In this document: piece after piece, positions 1-4,759 of the stretch
Position numbering within the stretch: the first letter of the stretch is position 1
Layout: the number at the start of each line of letters is the position of its first letter
Position numbers and translations under genes: made by a program
The notes under the pieces: model-generated
What the model was told of the DNA's origin: nothing
The model's input: the letters and a program-made list of their open reading frames with translations, nothing else
Databases searched by the model: none
From: an uncultured Clostridia bacterium
Lineage (GTDB): Bacteria > Bacillota_A > Clostridia > Christensenellales > Aristaeellaceae
Reading direction: 5' to 3'
Assembly (NCBI GenBank): GCA_946408865.1
Contig: CAMJTZ010000128.1
Location: forward strand, 1-5,690
Length of the DNA: 5,690 bases

Positions 1-156
1 CTCAACCATTTTATAACGGCTATATGCATAGCGAAGGAAGAGCAAACCCAACACCGGCATACAATACTGCTGACTCGTCAGTTTGGAACCCTGACGAAGC
101 AAATCAGCAGCTTCCCACAGATCCGATTCCAGCTTTTTTATTGCCTTGTTATCCAT
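1..156 (-). CDS. hsdM: Type I restriction-modification DNA methyltransferase subunit M, N-terminal 52 residues (runs off left edge)
   Basis: The reading frame opens at the ATG complementary to 154-156 and stays open to the left edge, giving 52 residues that start MDNKAIKKLESDLWEAADLL. The stretch LWEAADLLRQGSKLTSQQYC, followed by MPVLGLLFLRYAYSRYKMVE, matches the helical N-terminal domain of HsdM (compare the usual 'LW.AAD.LR....L....Y...VLGLIFLRY.S..F'). In that family this domain precedes the SAM-binding methylase domain, which lies outside the window. HsdM methylates adenine in the target site and forms a complex with HsdS and HsdR. An in-frame TGA lies three codons upstream, so this ATG is the only possible start. 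AGGAG lies 12 nt upstream, a slightly long spacing. The downstream hsdS and hsdR genes, if present, are beyond the edge. The family call is confident; whether the full gene is intact cannot be seen. Confidence 0.87.
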   Translation of the reverse strand, partial: MDNKAIKKLESDLWEAADLLRQGSKLTSQQYCMPVLGLLFLRYAYSRYKMVE

Positions 157-221
157 AACAGATCATTACTCCTCGTAAGATTTGCAAATTTGTAAATAAT
201 AGAAAATGGAATACGCAGCGC
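157..221 (-). promoter_or_regulatory. AT-rich hsdM upstream region with ribosome binding site
   Basis: This short gap between the WYL relic and hsdM is much richer in A/T than its surroundings. It holds a Shine-Dalgarno AGGAG (complement of 169-173), a perfect 10-bp palindrome ATTTGCAAAT at 180-189, and a -10-like TATTAT (complement of 196-201). No convincing -35 element sits at the right distance. The palindrome between the -10 candidate and the start codon could be an operator. That promoter activity starts here is an inference. Confidence 0.35.
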
Positions 222-296
222 TCACCCCAGCACATCGTCGATCGCTTCCTGGAGTCTGGCGACATAGACTTCCCGGGTGTGCCTTGGTTCCGGACT
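222..296 (-). pseudogene. Relic of the C-terminus of a second WYL-domain regulator
   Basis: Read on the minus strand, this stretch encodes SPEPRHTREVYVARLQEAID then DVLG and a TGA stop. It aligns with the end of the neighbouring intact WYL protein, which runs SPQHVREAYASWLQEAIDDVLG and stops. At DNA level the first 60 bp from the stop (222-281) match 507-566 at roughly 80%. The difference is too large for a recent copy and fits an old tandem paralogue. Upstream of 296 the frame loses similarity and closes at a TGA near 324, so only the last ~24 codons survive. The remaining ~300 residues are missing. The break lies beside the TAG stop of the small ORF at 298, suggesting that a deletion or replacement joined the two. 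Confidence 0.7.
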
Positions 297-297
297 G

Positions 298-495
298 CTA
301 CATCTGTTCCTGCTGTTCCATCAGGAGATCATAGAACATTTCTGGATCAATCAGGGGCAGTTCTTCTTCATCCTGCGGCTGATCATTCTCTTCCGGCTCC
401 ATATCCGGCCCGGCCTCTTTTCCGTGCACCGTTTCACTCCGCTTCAGGCACTGTCTCCGGCCCGGAATCCCCGAATTGGCAGAATCCTTTCCCAT
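298..495 (-). CDS. Small acidic hypothetical protein (65 aa), doubtful
   Basis: This is a 65-residue frame on the minus strand, starting at ATG (complement of 493-495) behind AGAAGGA at about 5 nt. A GTG start 15 nt further upstream would overlap the WYL stop codon. The N-terminal half is basic (GRRQCLKRSETVHGKEAG). The C-terminal half is strongly acidic, with MEPEENDQPQDEEELPLIDP leading into FYDLLMEQQEQM. I recognise no domain, signal peptide or membrane segment. It sits 11 nt past the WYL gene on the same strand and would be translated from the same mRNA. It ends exactly where the WYL relic begins, so it could equally be the truncated start of a larger lost gene or chance coding. Confidence 0.38.
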   Translation of the reverse strand: MGKDSANSGIPGRRQCLKRSETVHGKEAGPDMEPEENDQPQDEEELPLIDPEMFYDLLMEQQEQM

Positions 496-506
496 TCTTT
501 TCCTTC

Positions 507-1493
507 TCACCCCAACACATCATCGATCGCTTCCTGCAGCCAGGAGGCGTAGGCTTCCCGGACATGCTGCGGGCTGATAATCCGCATTTCCCCGGTAAAC
601 TGGCACATCCAGCCGTAGAAGGTGCTGCTGACCGCCACGGGGACTTTTACATCAAAGGTTCCGCTGTCGAGCACCTTCAGGTTCACTTTTTCCCCGAAGC
701 GGTCAATGACCTGGTCCAGGATGCTCATCCGGCAGCGCAGCGTCACTTCCTCCACCAGGCCGTCAAACATCCAGAAAACCTTGTCCGTATAATCCCGGAT
801 ATCAAAATCCTCCGGCGGGGAAACGCGCTTCTGCCGCAGGAGGACCGGAACCTTCATCCGATCGATGCGATAGGAGATCACCTTCCGCCTTTTGTCGGAA
901 AAACCCACCAGGTAATACCGGTCGTTGTTCCACACCGTGGCATAGGGAGAAACAACGTACTTTTCCTCCGCCGTGCCGGCGTGCTTCGGCACCTGCTGCT
1001 TATCCGGCGTATAGCGCAGGTACCGGAAGGAAATCTTCTTATCTTTATCCATCGCCTGGCGGATCGCCTGGACGGTATAGATCATATCCTTGTTTTTCGC
1101 CTTTACATGCTCCGAAACCATGATCTGCGGCCGCAGTTCCTCCCGGTGGGAAGGACCCGCCATGGACGCGAGCTTGCCGATCAGCTCCCGGCTGCGGGCC
1201 TCGGGAATAAACTGCGCGGCGGAAACCGCGTCCACCAGCAGCTGCAGCTCCGGCACGTCCCACTTCCGGTCCCGGAAGGCATATTCCGTGGAAACGCCGC
1301 TGCCTTCCCGGATGCCGATATCATAACCGCTGTCGATCAGCGTCCGGATATCCCTGCGCAGCGTGCGGACGGTACATTCCTGCCCCTCCGCCTCCAGCAG
1401 GTTGCGGAGCTCCGCAGTGGTCATCCATTTTTCGTCATCCGATCCCTCCTGCAGCGCTTTAAGCAGGAGCAGCGGCCGGTCCTTCAGCAGCAT
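507..1493 (-). CDS. WYL-domain transcriptional regulator (HTH-WYL-WCX, 328 aa)
   Basis: This is a full-length three-part WYL regulator. Residues ~6-60 form a winged helix-turn-helix: LLLLKALQEG, then the TTAELRNLLEAEG helix and the recognition segment CTVRTLRRDIRTLIDSG. Residues ~140-215 form the WYL domain, with KKISFRYLRY, the core RYYLVGFSDKRRK at 192-204 and SYRIDRM at 207-213. Residues ~248-325 form the WCX C-terminal domain (VTLRCRMSILDQVIDRFG to the end). The 328-residue length is normal for the family. These proteins bind DNA as dimers and are thought to sense nucleic-acid or nucleotide ligands through WYL; many control phage-defence loci, others DNA-damage genes. The start is ATG with AGAGGG about 9 nt upstream. 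It is transcribed toward hsdM, with a diverged relic of a paralogue between them. Target genes cannot be read from the sequence. Confidence 0.93.
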   Translation of the reverse strand: MLLKDRPLLLLKALQEGSDDEKWMTTAELRNLLEAEGQECTVRTLRRDIRTLIDSGYDIGIREGSGVSTEYAFRDRKWDVPELQLLVDAVSAAQFIPEARSRELIGKLASMAGPSHREELRPQIMVSEHVKAKNKDMIYTVQAIRQAMDKDKKISFRYLRYTPDKQQVPKHAGTAEEKYVVSPYATVWNNDRYYLVGFSDKRRKVISYRIDRMKVPVLLRQKRVSPPEDFDIRDYTDKVFWMFDGLVEEVTLRCRMSILDQVIDRFGEKVNLKVLDSGTFDVKVPVAVSSTFYGWMCQFTGEMRIISPQHVREAYASWLQEAIDDVLG

Positions 1494-1531
1494 TGGCGTA
1501 TCCCTCTTTGATTGTTATCTTTCCAGTCCTT

Positions 1532-1561
1532 ATATTACCATGCGCGAGGCACTTCTGTCCA
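1532..1561 (-). promoter_or_regulatory. Candidate promoter of the WYL gene
   Basis: On the minus strand, TGGACA (complement of 1556-1561, one mismatch to TTGACA) is followed after 18 nt by TAATAT (complement of 1532-1537). TAATAT is preceded by TGG, giving an extended -10 (TGnTAATAT). Transcription would start near 1525, leaving a leader of about 30 nt before the WYL ATG. This is a motif call only. Confidence 0.5.
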
Positions 1562-1567
1562 TCCATC

Positions 1568-1589
1568 CCCCTGCGCTGCAGCGCAGGGG
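1568..1589. repeat. Perfect 22-bp palindrome, possible WYL operator
   Basis: CCCCTGCGCTG followed directly by CAGCGCAGGGG is an uninterrupted palindrome with 11-bp arms. It lies 6 bp upstream of the -35 element of the WYL promoter. Neither strand has a U-run after it, so it is not a terminator. Perfect symmetry without a loop fits a dimeric DNA-binding protein better than an RNA hairpin. Autoregulation by the adjacent WYL protein is the obvious guess but is inference. Confidence 0.75.
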
Positions 1590-1604
1590 TTCCCAAATTC
1601 CCTG

Positions 1605-1632
1605 TTGCATTCCCCGAAAAGCACAATATAAT
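1605..1632 (+). promoter_or_regulatory. Candidate rightward promoter
   Basis: TTGCAT at 1605-1610, a 16-nt spacer and an exact TATAAT at 1627-1632 make a plausible sigma-A promoter on the plus strand. The -35 is weak. The -10 is embedded in a perfect inverted repeat, ACAAT-ATA-ATTGT (1623-1635), which could be an operator. The first gene downstream begins at 2052, so the transcript would carry a leader of about 400 nt running through the DnaA-box cluster. Confidence 0.35.
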
Positions 1633-1711
1633 TGTTCCTGCAGGGAGGATTCAGACAGTTTTGCACAAAAGCATTGTGTTTTTCCACAGATGACCCCTTC
1701 CGCCTGTGGAT

Positions 1712-1739
1712 AACGGAAAAAAACAAAATTTCTTCCGTT
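1712..1739. repeat. AT-rich hairpin beside a DnaA box
   Basis: AACGGAA (1712-1718) and TTCCGTT (1733-1739) are a perfect 7-bp inverted repeat around a 14-nt, almost pure A/T loop. The left arm overlaps the exact DnaA box at 1705-1713. The right arm is followed by more Ts, so on the plus strand it could act as a weak terminator; within an origin it could instead mark the melting region. Confidence 0.5.
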
Positions 1740-1805
1740 TTTCATGGCAAATCCCGCAGGCCAGGCCGATCAAGCGCCCCGCGGGTTATCCACAGCCCTC
1801 CCGGA

Positions 1806-1844
1806 AGCCTTGATGTTCCGTCGGAGGCCGGAAAATCAAGGGCT
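1806..1844. repeat. Imperfect 14-bp hairpin between DnaA boxes
   Basis: AGCCTTGATGTTCCG (1806-1820) pairs with CGGAAAATCAAGGGCT (1829-1844). The pairing has one bulged G, one mismatch and an 8-nt loop. It lies between the plus-strand box at 1786 and the minus-strand box at 1865. No U-run follows on either strand, so a terminator is unlikely. Function is unknown. Confidence 0.5.
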
Positions 1845-1892
1845 GCAGGACGCGAAAATCCGCCTGTGGATTACCGGATCGTCCATTTTATT

Positions 1893-1908
1893 CCACCAGA
1901 TCCGGTGG
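1893..1908. repeat. Near-palindrome upstream of the plus-strand genes
   Basis: CCACCAGATCCGGTGG is a 16-bp palindrome with one mismatched pair. Immediately 3' is TGGTAACAT, a weak extended -10-like sequence on the plus strand (TAACAT 1909-1914). An operator overlapping a promoter for the gene at 2052 is possible. The -35 region is poor, so confidence is low. It also overlaps a second inverted repeat, CCGGATC (1874-1880) with GATCCGG (1899-1905). Confidence 0.35.
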
Positions 1909-2051
1909 TAACATTTGCCTCCCGATACACTCCCTTGTGGAGCGGAAACGCTGCTTCACTCCCCTCCGCGGCCGCCGGAACGCGAAGGAGGAGTTTCCAC
2001 TCAGACATCCGGCAAGGGACCGGACAGAGACAAGATCAAGGAGGAAGACCC

Positions 2052-2246
2052 ATGAAGAACGAGAACCAAGCACCTGAAGCCAAATCCGGCACAGAAGCCG
2101 GAAGGATCCCGATCCGCTGTTCTCTCTGCGGAAAACCGTTTCTGCATTTATATCCGGACTCGATGCCCGGCATCATCTTCGCCACCTGCCTGAGCGGACA
2201 CAAGACCAGCTACCCTGCCGGCGGACCCGCCCGGAAAGCGGTTTAA
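2052..2246 (+). CDS. Small CxxC / putative zinc-binding protein (64 aa)
   Basis: A 64-residue protein starting at ATG 2052 behind a consensus AAGGAGG with a 7-nt spacer, which makes a real gene likely. The first 20 residues are hydrophilic and probably disordered. The core reads IRCSLCGKPFLHLYP and then ATCLSGHKTSYP. Cys23, Cys26, Cys46 and His50 (CxxC...CxxxH) would suit one structural zinc ion in a small zinc ribbon. No membrane segment or signal peptide is seen. It is the first gene of a rightward pair, 38 nt before the next, and lies just right of the DnaA-box region. I do not recognise the family; a nucleic-acid-binding or regulatory role is possible but unproven. Confidence 0.75.
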   Translation: MKNENQAPEAKSGTEAGRIPIRCSLCGKPFLHLYPDSMPGIIFATCLSGHKTSYPAGGPARKAV

Positions 2247-2284
2247 ATCGCCTCCCGATCCCCAGTAAAAAGGAAGTGATCGGA

Positions 2285-2467
2285 ATGGCGGAAGAAACCC
2301 TCGGAAAGTTCAGGGAAATGAACGAAGAAATCTGTACCGCCCTGAAGAACATCCTGTCGCAGGGCAAGGACGCGGAGATCCGGAAACGCCGGGACGGCAC
2401 CTATGACGTCTTTGAACTGGACCGGAAAAAGTGCAGGCCGTCCGGATGCCGGAAAGAAACTGAATAA
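2285..2467 (+). CDS. Small charged hypothetical protein (60 aa)
   Basis: A 60-residue protein starting at ATG 2285, 8 nt after AGGAAG; a GTG at 2276 in the same frame lies inside that ribosome binding site and is less likely. Residues 1-28 (MAEETLGKFREMNEEICTAL and onward) look like an amphipathic helix. Residues 31-50 (KDAEIRKRRDGTYDVFELDR) look like a beta-hairpin of the 'E[IV]RK.KDG.Y.V.E' type seen in many short accessory proteins of Clostridia. The tail is basic, with two cysteines. It is probably co-transcribed with the zinc-binding gene 38 nt upstream, and the pair ends at the strong terminator at 2508-2558. Function is unknown. Confidence 0.72.
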   Translation: MAEETLGKFREMNEEICTALKNILSQGKDAEIRKRRDGTYDVFELDRKKCRPSGCRKETE

Positions 2468-2472
2468 AAAGC

Positions 2473-2494
2473 CGTCATATAATGGGGTATGACG
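2473..2494 (+). promoter_or_regulatory. Inverted repeat enclosing a TATAAT box upstream of the XRE gene
   Basis: CGTCATA (2473-2479) and TATGACG (2488-2494) form a perfect 7-bp inverted repeat with an 8-nt centre. An exact TATAAT lies at 2478-2483, partly in the left arm. No good -35 sits at 16-18 nt, so unaided promoter strength is doubtful. It may be an operator bound by the XRE protein encoded just downstream, or simply a stem in the mRNA ahead of the terminator. Confidence 0.4.
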
Positions 2495-2507
2495 AAGGGC
2501 CGATGTG

Positions 2508-2558
2508 GGGCCGGTGAACTGCAGATATCACCTGCAGATGACCGGCCCTGTTTTTTTT
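2508..2558 (+). terminator. Rho-independent terminator between the small-gene pair and the XRE gene
   Basis: GGGCCGGT (2508-2515) pairs with ACCGGCCC (2541-2548), followed closely by eight Ts (2551-2558). Inside the loop CTGCAG (2519-2524) can pair with CTGCAG (2532-2537), giving a two-tier hairpin. It ends the 2052-2467 transcript. It also lies between the TATAAT-bearing repeat and the XRE ribosome binding site at 2574-2581, so it could attenuate XRE expression. Confidence 0.88.
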
Positions 2559-2589
2559 GACCAAAGACAGCGGAAAGGAGGTGAGCAGG

Positions 2590-2958
2590 GTGCAGATGCC
2601 GGTACCATGGCACGAGAATGATCCGGCTGAAATCGGAGAAAAAATCCGGCAGCAGCGGAAAAAGCAGAAGCTGTCCCAGGATCAGCTGGCCGACCGGATG
2701 GGCACGGACCGGAACGCCGTACACCGTCATGAAAAAGGACAGCATGAGATGAACGTATGCACCCTGCTCCGCTACGCAGACGCCCTGGAGGCAGATCCGC
2801 AATCCCTGCTCCCGGACCGGTACAATACCGGCCCGTCCGCCGAACGGACCCGGGAAGCCGGAAGAATCCTGGAACAGCTATCGGAAGACAGCTACCGGAA
2901 AATCATGGAACTGGCGAATAAACTGCTGGAGATAGAATCCAAAATGCAACAAATTTGA
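2590..2958 (+). CDS. XRE-family helix-turn-helix transcriptional regulator (122 aa)
   Basis: Residues ~15-75 are a classic HTH_3/cro-C1 domain: IGEKIRQQRKKQKLSQDQLA, then the recognition segment MGTDRNAVHRHEKGQHEMNV and the closing helices TLLRYADALEADPQSLLP. The C-terminal part (~85-122) is helical and charged (EAGRILEQLSEDSYRKIMEL and onward) and probably mediates dimer formation. I place the start at GTG 2590, 8 nt after AAAGGAGG. The ATG two codons later is too far from it, and the frame's extension to a TTG at 2557 lies inside the preceding terminator. The gene is closed off by terminators on both sides and so is an independent unit. Such proteins usually repress their own promoter and neighbours; the TATAAT-bearing repeat at 2473-2494 is a candidate operator. 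The family call is certain; targets are inferred. Confidence 0.93.
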   Translation: MQMPVPWHENDPAEIGEKIRQQRKKQKLSQDQLADRMGTDRNAVHRHEKGQHEMNVCTLLRYADALEADPQSLLPDRYNTGPSAERTREAGRILEQLSEDSYRKIMELANKLLEIESKMQQI

Positions 2959-2966
2959 CGACAGTG

Positions 2967-2992
2967 CCGCATCATCCGTGATGCGGTTTTTT
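2967..2992 (+). terminator. Rho-independent terminator after the XRE gene
   Basis: CCGCATCA (2967-2974), loop TCCG, and TGATGCGG (2979-2986) form a perfect 8-bp stem followed directly by six Ts. It begins 9 nt after the XRE stop codon. Confidence 0.93.
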
Positions 2993-3163
2993 CATTCCTT
3001 TTCCCCTATCCTGTTACCAGCGGAACGGTCCGAAAGACAGCGCCGCAGAGACAACCGCGCAGACAGTCAGCTGACGAACCGACAGAAAACCCGACACAAA
3101 GAAACGACATATGCCCCGGGTGCACACGAGGCGATGGACGGAGAAGAGCAAAAGGAGGAAAAC

Positions 3164-3865
3164 ATGAGAAACTCCGGAATTCACTGCAACGAACTGCATA
3201 AAACCTGTATCGCCGACCAGAACACAATTGCCTACCGCTTCGTAAACACCGACAGCACCACGCCGGTCCGGGTGTGCGTATCCCTGGGGGATATCGACCC
3301 CTTCACCGGCAGGCCCATCGAAGATCTCCGGTTTTTCCGGGAATACCACAAATTCAGCAACCGGCAGGCTGCCTGCAACGACAAAAACATCCGGATGAAA
3401 CTGACCCGGAAGGAAAAAGAAGAACGCCTGTGTCTGCGGCAGCACATCGCAGAAGAATTTGAGGAATCAAACGGATACATGCCTTCTGAGGAAACGCTGC
3501 GGTACCTGCTGGAAGAAAAGTGGCCGCTGCCCTACGTCATGCACATCACAAACGATGATGACGATTCCATCGACAACGATCTGCACCTTGCAGATCCATC
3601 CGCGGAAGCAGCATTTCCCGGGAATGAATCCGACGACACCACAGCCCTTCAGGAATTCGCCAGATGCCTGTCCGGCCGGCTGCTGGAGGTTTATCAGGCG
3701 ATGCTGGAAAAGGTCGATACCGGATGTGAACAGCCCCTGCTCCTCTCACTGGCGGCGAAATGGAACATCTCCCCCGCCCAGGTCACCAAGGACCAGGAAA
3801 AGATCCGGAAAATGATCCGGGAGTATTCCCGGCGCGTTCACCGGTTCAGCTACGACCGGCGGTAA
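3164..3865 (+). CDS. Sigma-70 region 4-like / HTH protein of accessory type (233 aa)
   Basis: The start is ATG 3164 with AAAGGAGG 5 nt upstream. The frame is open back to 2978, but that extension covers the XRE terminator and has no ribosome binding site. Residues ~20-60 look beta-rich (YRFVNTD...VRVCVSLGDIDP) and end in LRFFREYHKFSNRQA. Residues ~80-105 are a highly charged helix. Residues ~128-160 form an acidic linker with DDDDSIDND. Residues ~162-225 are helical: ALQEFARCLSGRLLEVYQAM, then LLLSLAAKWNISPAQVTKDQ and EKIRKMIREY, which read as a helix-turn-helix like sigma-70 region 4. No recognisable core-binding region 2 is present, so a true sigma factor is doubtful. Proteins of this layout occur in mobile-element-like regions of Clostridia. 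It stands alone, with no clear promoter in the GC-rich 170 bp before it. The exact family is not certain. Confidence 0.8.
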   Translation: MRNSGIHCNELHKTCIADQNTIAYRFVNTDSTTPVRVCVSLGDIDPFTGRPIEDLRFFREYHKFSNRQAACNDKNIRMKLTRKEKEERLCLRQHIAEEFEESNGYMPSEETLRYLLEEKWPLPYVMHITNDDDDSIDNDLHLADPSAEAAFPGNESDDTTALQEFARCLSGRLLEVYQAMLEKVDTGCEQPLLLSLAAKWNISPAQVTKDQEKIRKMIREYSRRVHRFSYDRR

Positions 3866-3994
3866 AAGACGGATTACGGTGTCCGCATCAGCATTCACCG
3901 GGAATCCTGCAGCCAGCCAGCAGGCACCCCGAAATCAATCAAGGAGGGCCTGCAGAACTGGCACCTGTCAGGTGATGGAATTGACAGTTTTTTG

Positions 3995-4022
3995 TTGCAA
4001 ATTAGCTAAAATGATATATAAT
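3995..4022 (+). promoter_or_regulatory. Promoter of the toxin-antitoxin operon
   Basis: TTGCAA (3995-4000), a 16-nt spacer and an exact TATAAT (4017-4022) lie 35 bp before the antitoxin ATG, in a markedly AT-rich patch. An exact TTGACA at 3981-3986 with TAAAAT at 4007-4012 is an alternative, but its spacer is 20 nt. The 8-bp palindrome TTAGCTAA (4002-4009) in the spacer could be an operator half for the Phd-type antitoxin, which in this family represses its own operon. A small hairpin, CACCT-GTC-AGGTG (3962-3974), lies just upstream. Confidence 0.55.
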
Positions 4023-4057
4023 AGAATTGGCCATTGTGAGAGGAGGCTGTTATTAAC

Positions 4058-4306
4058 ATGAGTGAAGCAATAGCAACTGCTACATCGACAGAAATGCAGA
4101 ACAACTTCGGCAGATATCTTCATATTGTGATGAACGGCGGCGAAGTAATCGTCACCAAAAATGGAAAAGAAGTCGGAAGATTCATCCCCCGTAAAGCTGC
4201 GGTTTCTTACCTGACGGATTCCCTGACAGGAATTTTGAAAGAAAGCGCTGATTTAGACCGGGTAAAAGCAGAAAGGCTGAAAGCGAAGTATGAATGTGCT
4301 GATTGA
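4058..4306 (+). CDS. Type II antitoxin, Phd/YefM family (82 aa)
   Basis: The N-terminal half is a typical Phd/YefM fold: residues 7-45 read TATSTEMQNNFGRYLHIVMN, then GGEVIVTKNGKEVGRFIPRK. It has the conserved 'F..YL..V..GEV.VTKNGK.V..F.P' pattern that forms the dimeric DNA-binding part. Residues 50-82 are the variable, charged tail that in this family wraps and blocks the toxin. The start is ATG 4058 with AGGAGG 11 nt upstream. The toxin gene begins 17 nt before this stop codon, so translation of the two is coupled. The pair is AT-richer than flanking genes, which fits horizontal gain. Antitoxin and autorepressor roles are established for the family and inferred here. Confidence 0.93.
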   Translation: MSEAIATATSTEMQNNFGRYLHIVMNGGEVIVTKNGKEVGRFIPRKAAVSYLTDSLTGILKESADLDRVKAERLKAKYECAD

Positions 4307-4697
4307 CGGAAACATTATACTGGATGTTCTGCAAAACCGGGAACCTCATATTGAAGCATCCTCAAAAGTCTGGAAATTGTGCGAAACCAATCTGGTTAAT
4401 GGCTATGTTTCCGCGCTGACTTTTGCTGATATGGTCTATATGATGCGGAAAGAATTGACTCCTGCAAAGATTTATGAGGTTTTGAAAAAACTGGCCTTAA
4501 TCTTTCATTTTACTGAATTGAGTAGTTCCGACATGGAAAAAGCTGCGGGCATGATGTGGAAGGATTATGAAGATGCGGTTCAGGCAGCAACCGCTGAACG
4601 CATACGTGCAACAGCCATCATTACCAGAAATATTAAAGATTATCAGCAAAGCAAAATCCCCGCTTTTACACCGGCGGAGTTCCTTGAACGGTTCTGA
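4290..4697 (+). CDS. PIN-domain toxin (VapC-like ribonuclease, 135 aa)
   Basis: This is a complete PIN domain. It opens MNVLIDGNIILDVLQNREPH, where Asp6 is the first metal ligand and Asn8/Asp12 follow as in 'DTN.ILD'. The central segment is SALTFADMVYMMRKE (residues 41-55), the third acidic cluster is DYEDAVQAATAER with Glu94/Asp95, and the fourth motif is ITRNIKDY with Asp117. The sequence is closest to the PIN_3-like subgroup, where the usual central Glu is not conserved; here the nearest acidic residue is Asp47. PIN toxins are Mg-dependent endoribonucleases that cut tRNA, rRNA or mRNA and stop growth until bound by antitoxin. Its ATG at 4290 overlaps the antitoxin gene by 17 nt. Nothing suggests inactivation. 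The RNA target is unknown. The partner is Phd-like rather than VapB-like, a common mixed pairing. Confidence 0.93.
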   Translation: MNVLIDGNIILDVLQNREPHIEASSKVWKLCETNLVNGYVSALTFADMVYMMRKELTPAKIYEVLKKLALIFHFTELSSSDMEKAAGMMWKDYEDAVQAATAERIRATAIITRNIKDYQQSKIPAFTPAEFLERF

Positions 4698-4759
4698 AAG
4701 ACCCGTTTTCGCCTTGTTACAAAAATGTTAATGGCGCGGAAAATTAAAAAATTTGAAAC

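Larger units (their letters stand above)
1659..1873. other. DnaA-box cluster, oriC-like region
   Basis: Within 215 bp there are two exact DnaA boxes, TTATCCACA: minus strand at 1705-1713 and plus strand at 1786-1794. Both extend to the 11-mer GTTATCCACAG. Three sites have one mismatch to the TTATNCACA consensus: TTTTGCACA at 1659-1667, TTTTCCACA at 1680-1688, and TAATCCACA on the minus strand at 1865-1873. The 12-mer CCGCCTGTGGAT occurs at both 1700-1711 and 1860-1871. An A/T-rich stretch (about 1717-1747) lies between the first two strong boxes and could act as an unwinding element. Flanking genes diverge, as they often do at origins. The whole gap 1494-2051 holds no credible gene. No dnaA, dnaN or plasmid rep gene is visible, so this may be a chromosomal oriC, an element origin, or a DnaA-titrating or regulatory site. 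The boxes are certain; origin function is inferred. Confidence 0.6.

Noticed and set aside
279..1511. Long plus-strand open frame (410 codons) opposite the WYL gene
   Set aside because: It is antisense to a clear WYL regulator, its product is low-complexity in Pro, His and Arg, it has no ribosome binding site, and it matches no domain. It results from codon bias of the real gene.
1632..2051. Extension of the CxxC protein frame upstream to 1632
   Set aside because: The extension is DnaA-box and hairpin DNA, is compositionally unlike a protein, and the inner ATG has a consensus AAGGAGG.
2978..3163. 62-residue extension of the sigma-like protein
   Set aside because: It begins inside the XRE terminator and has no ribosome binding site, whereas ATG 3164 has AAAGGAGG at good spacing.
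3975..4061. 28-codon leader peptide (ATG 3975) whose stop overlaps the antitoxin ATG
   Set aside because: The best promoter (TATAAT at 4017-4022) lies inside it, so most transcripts would lack its start, and no ribosome binding site precedes it.
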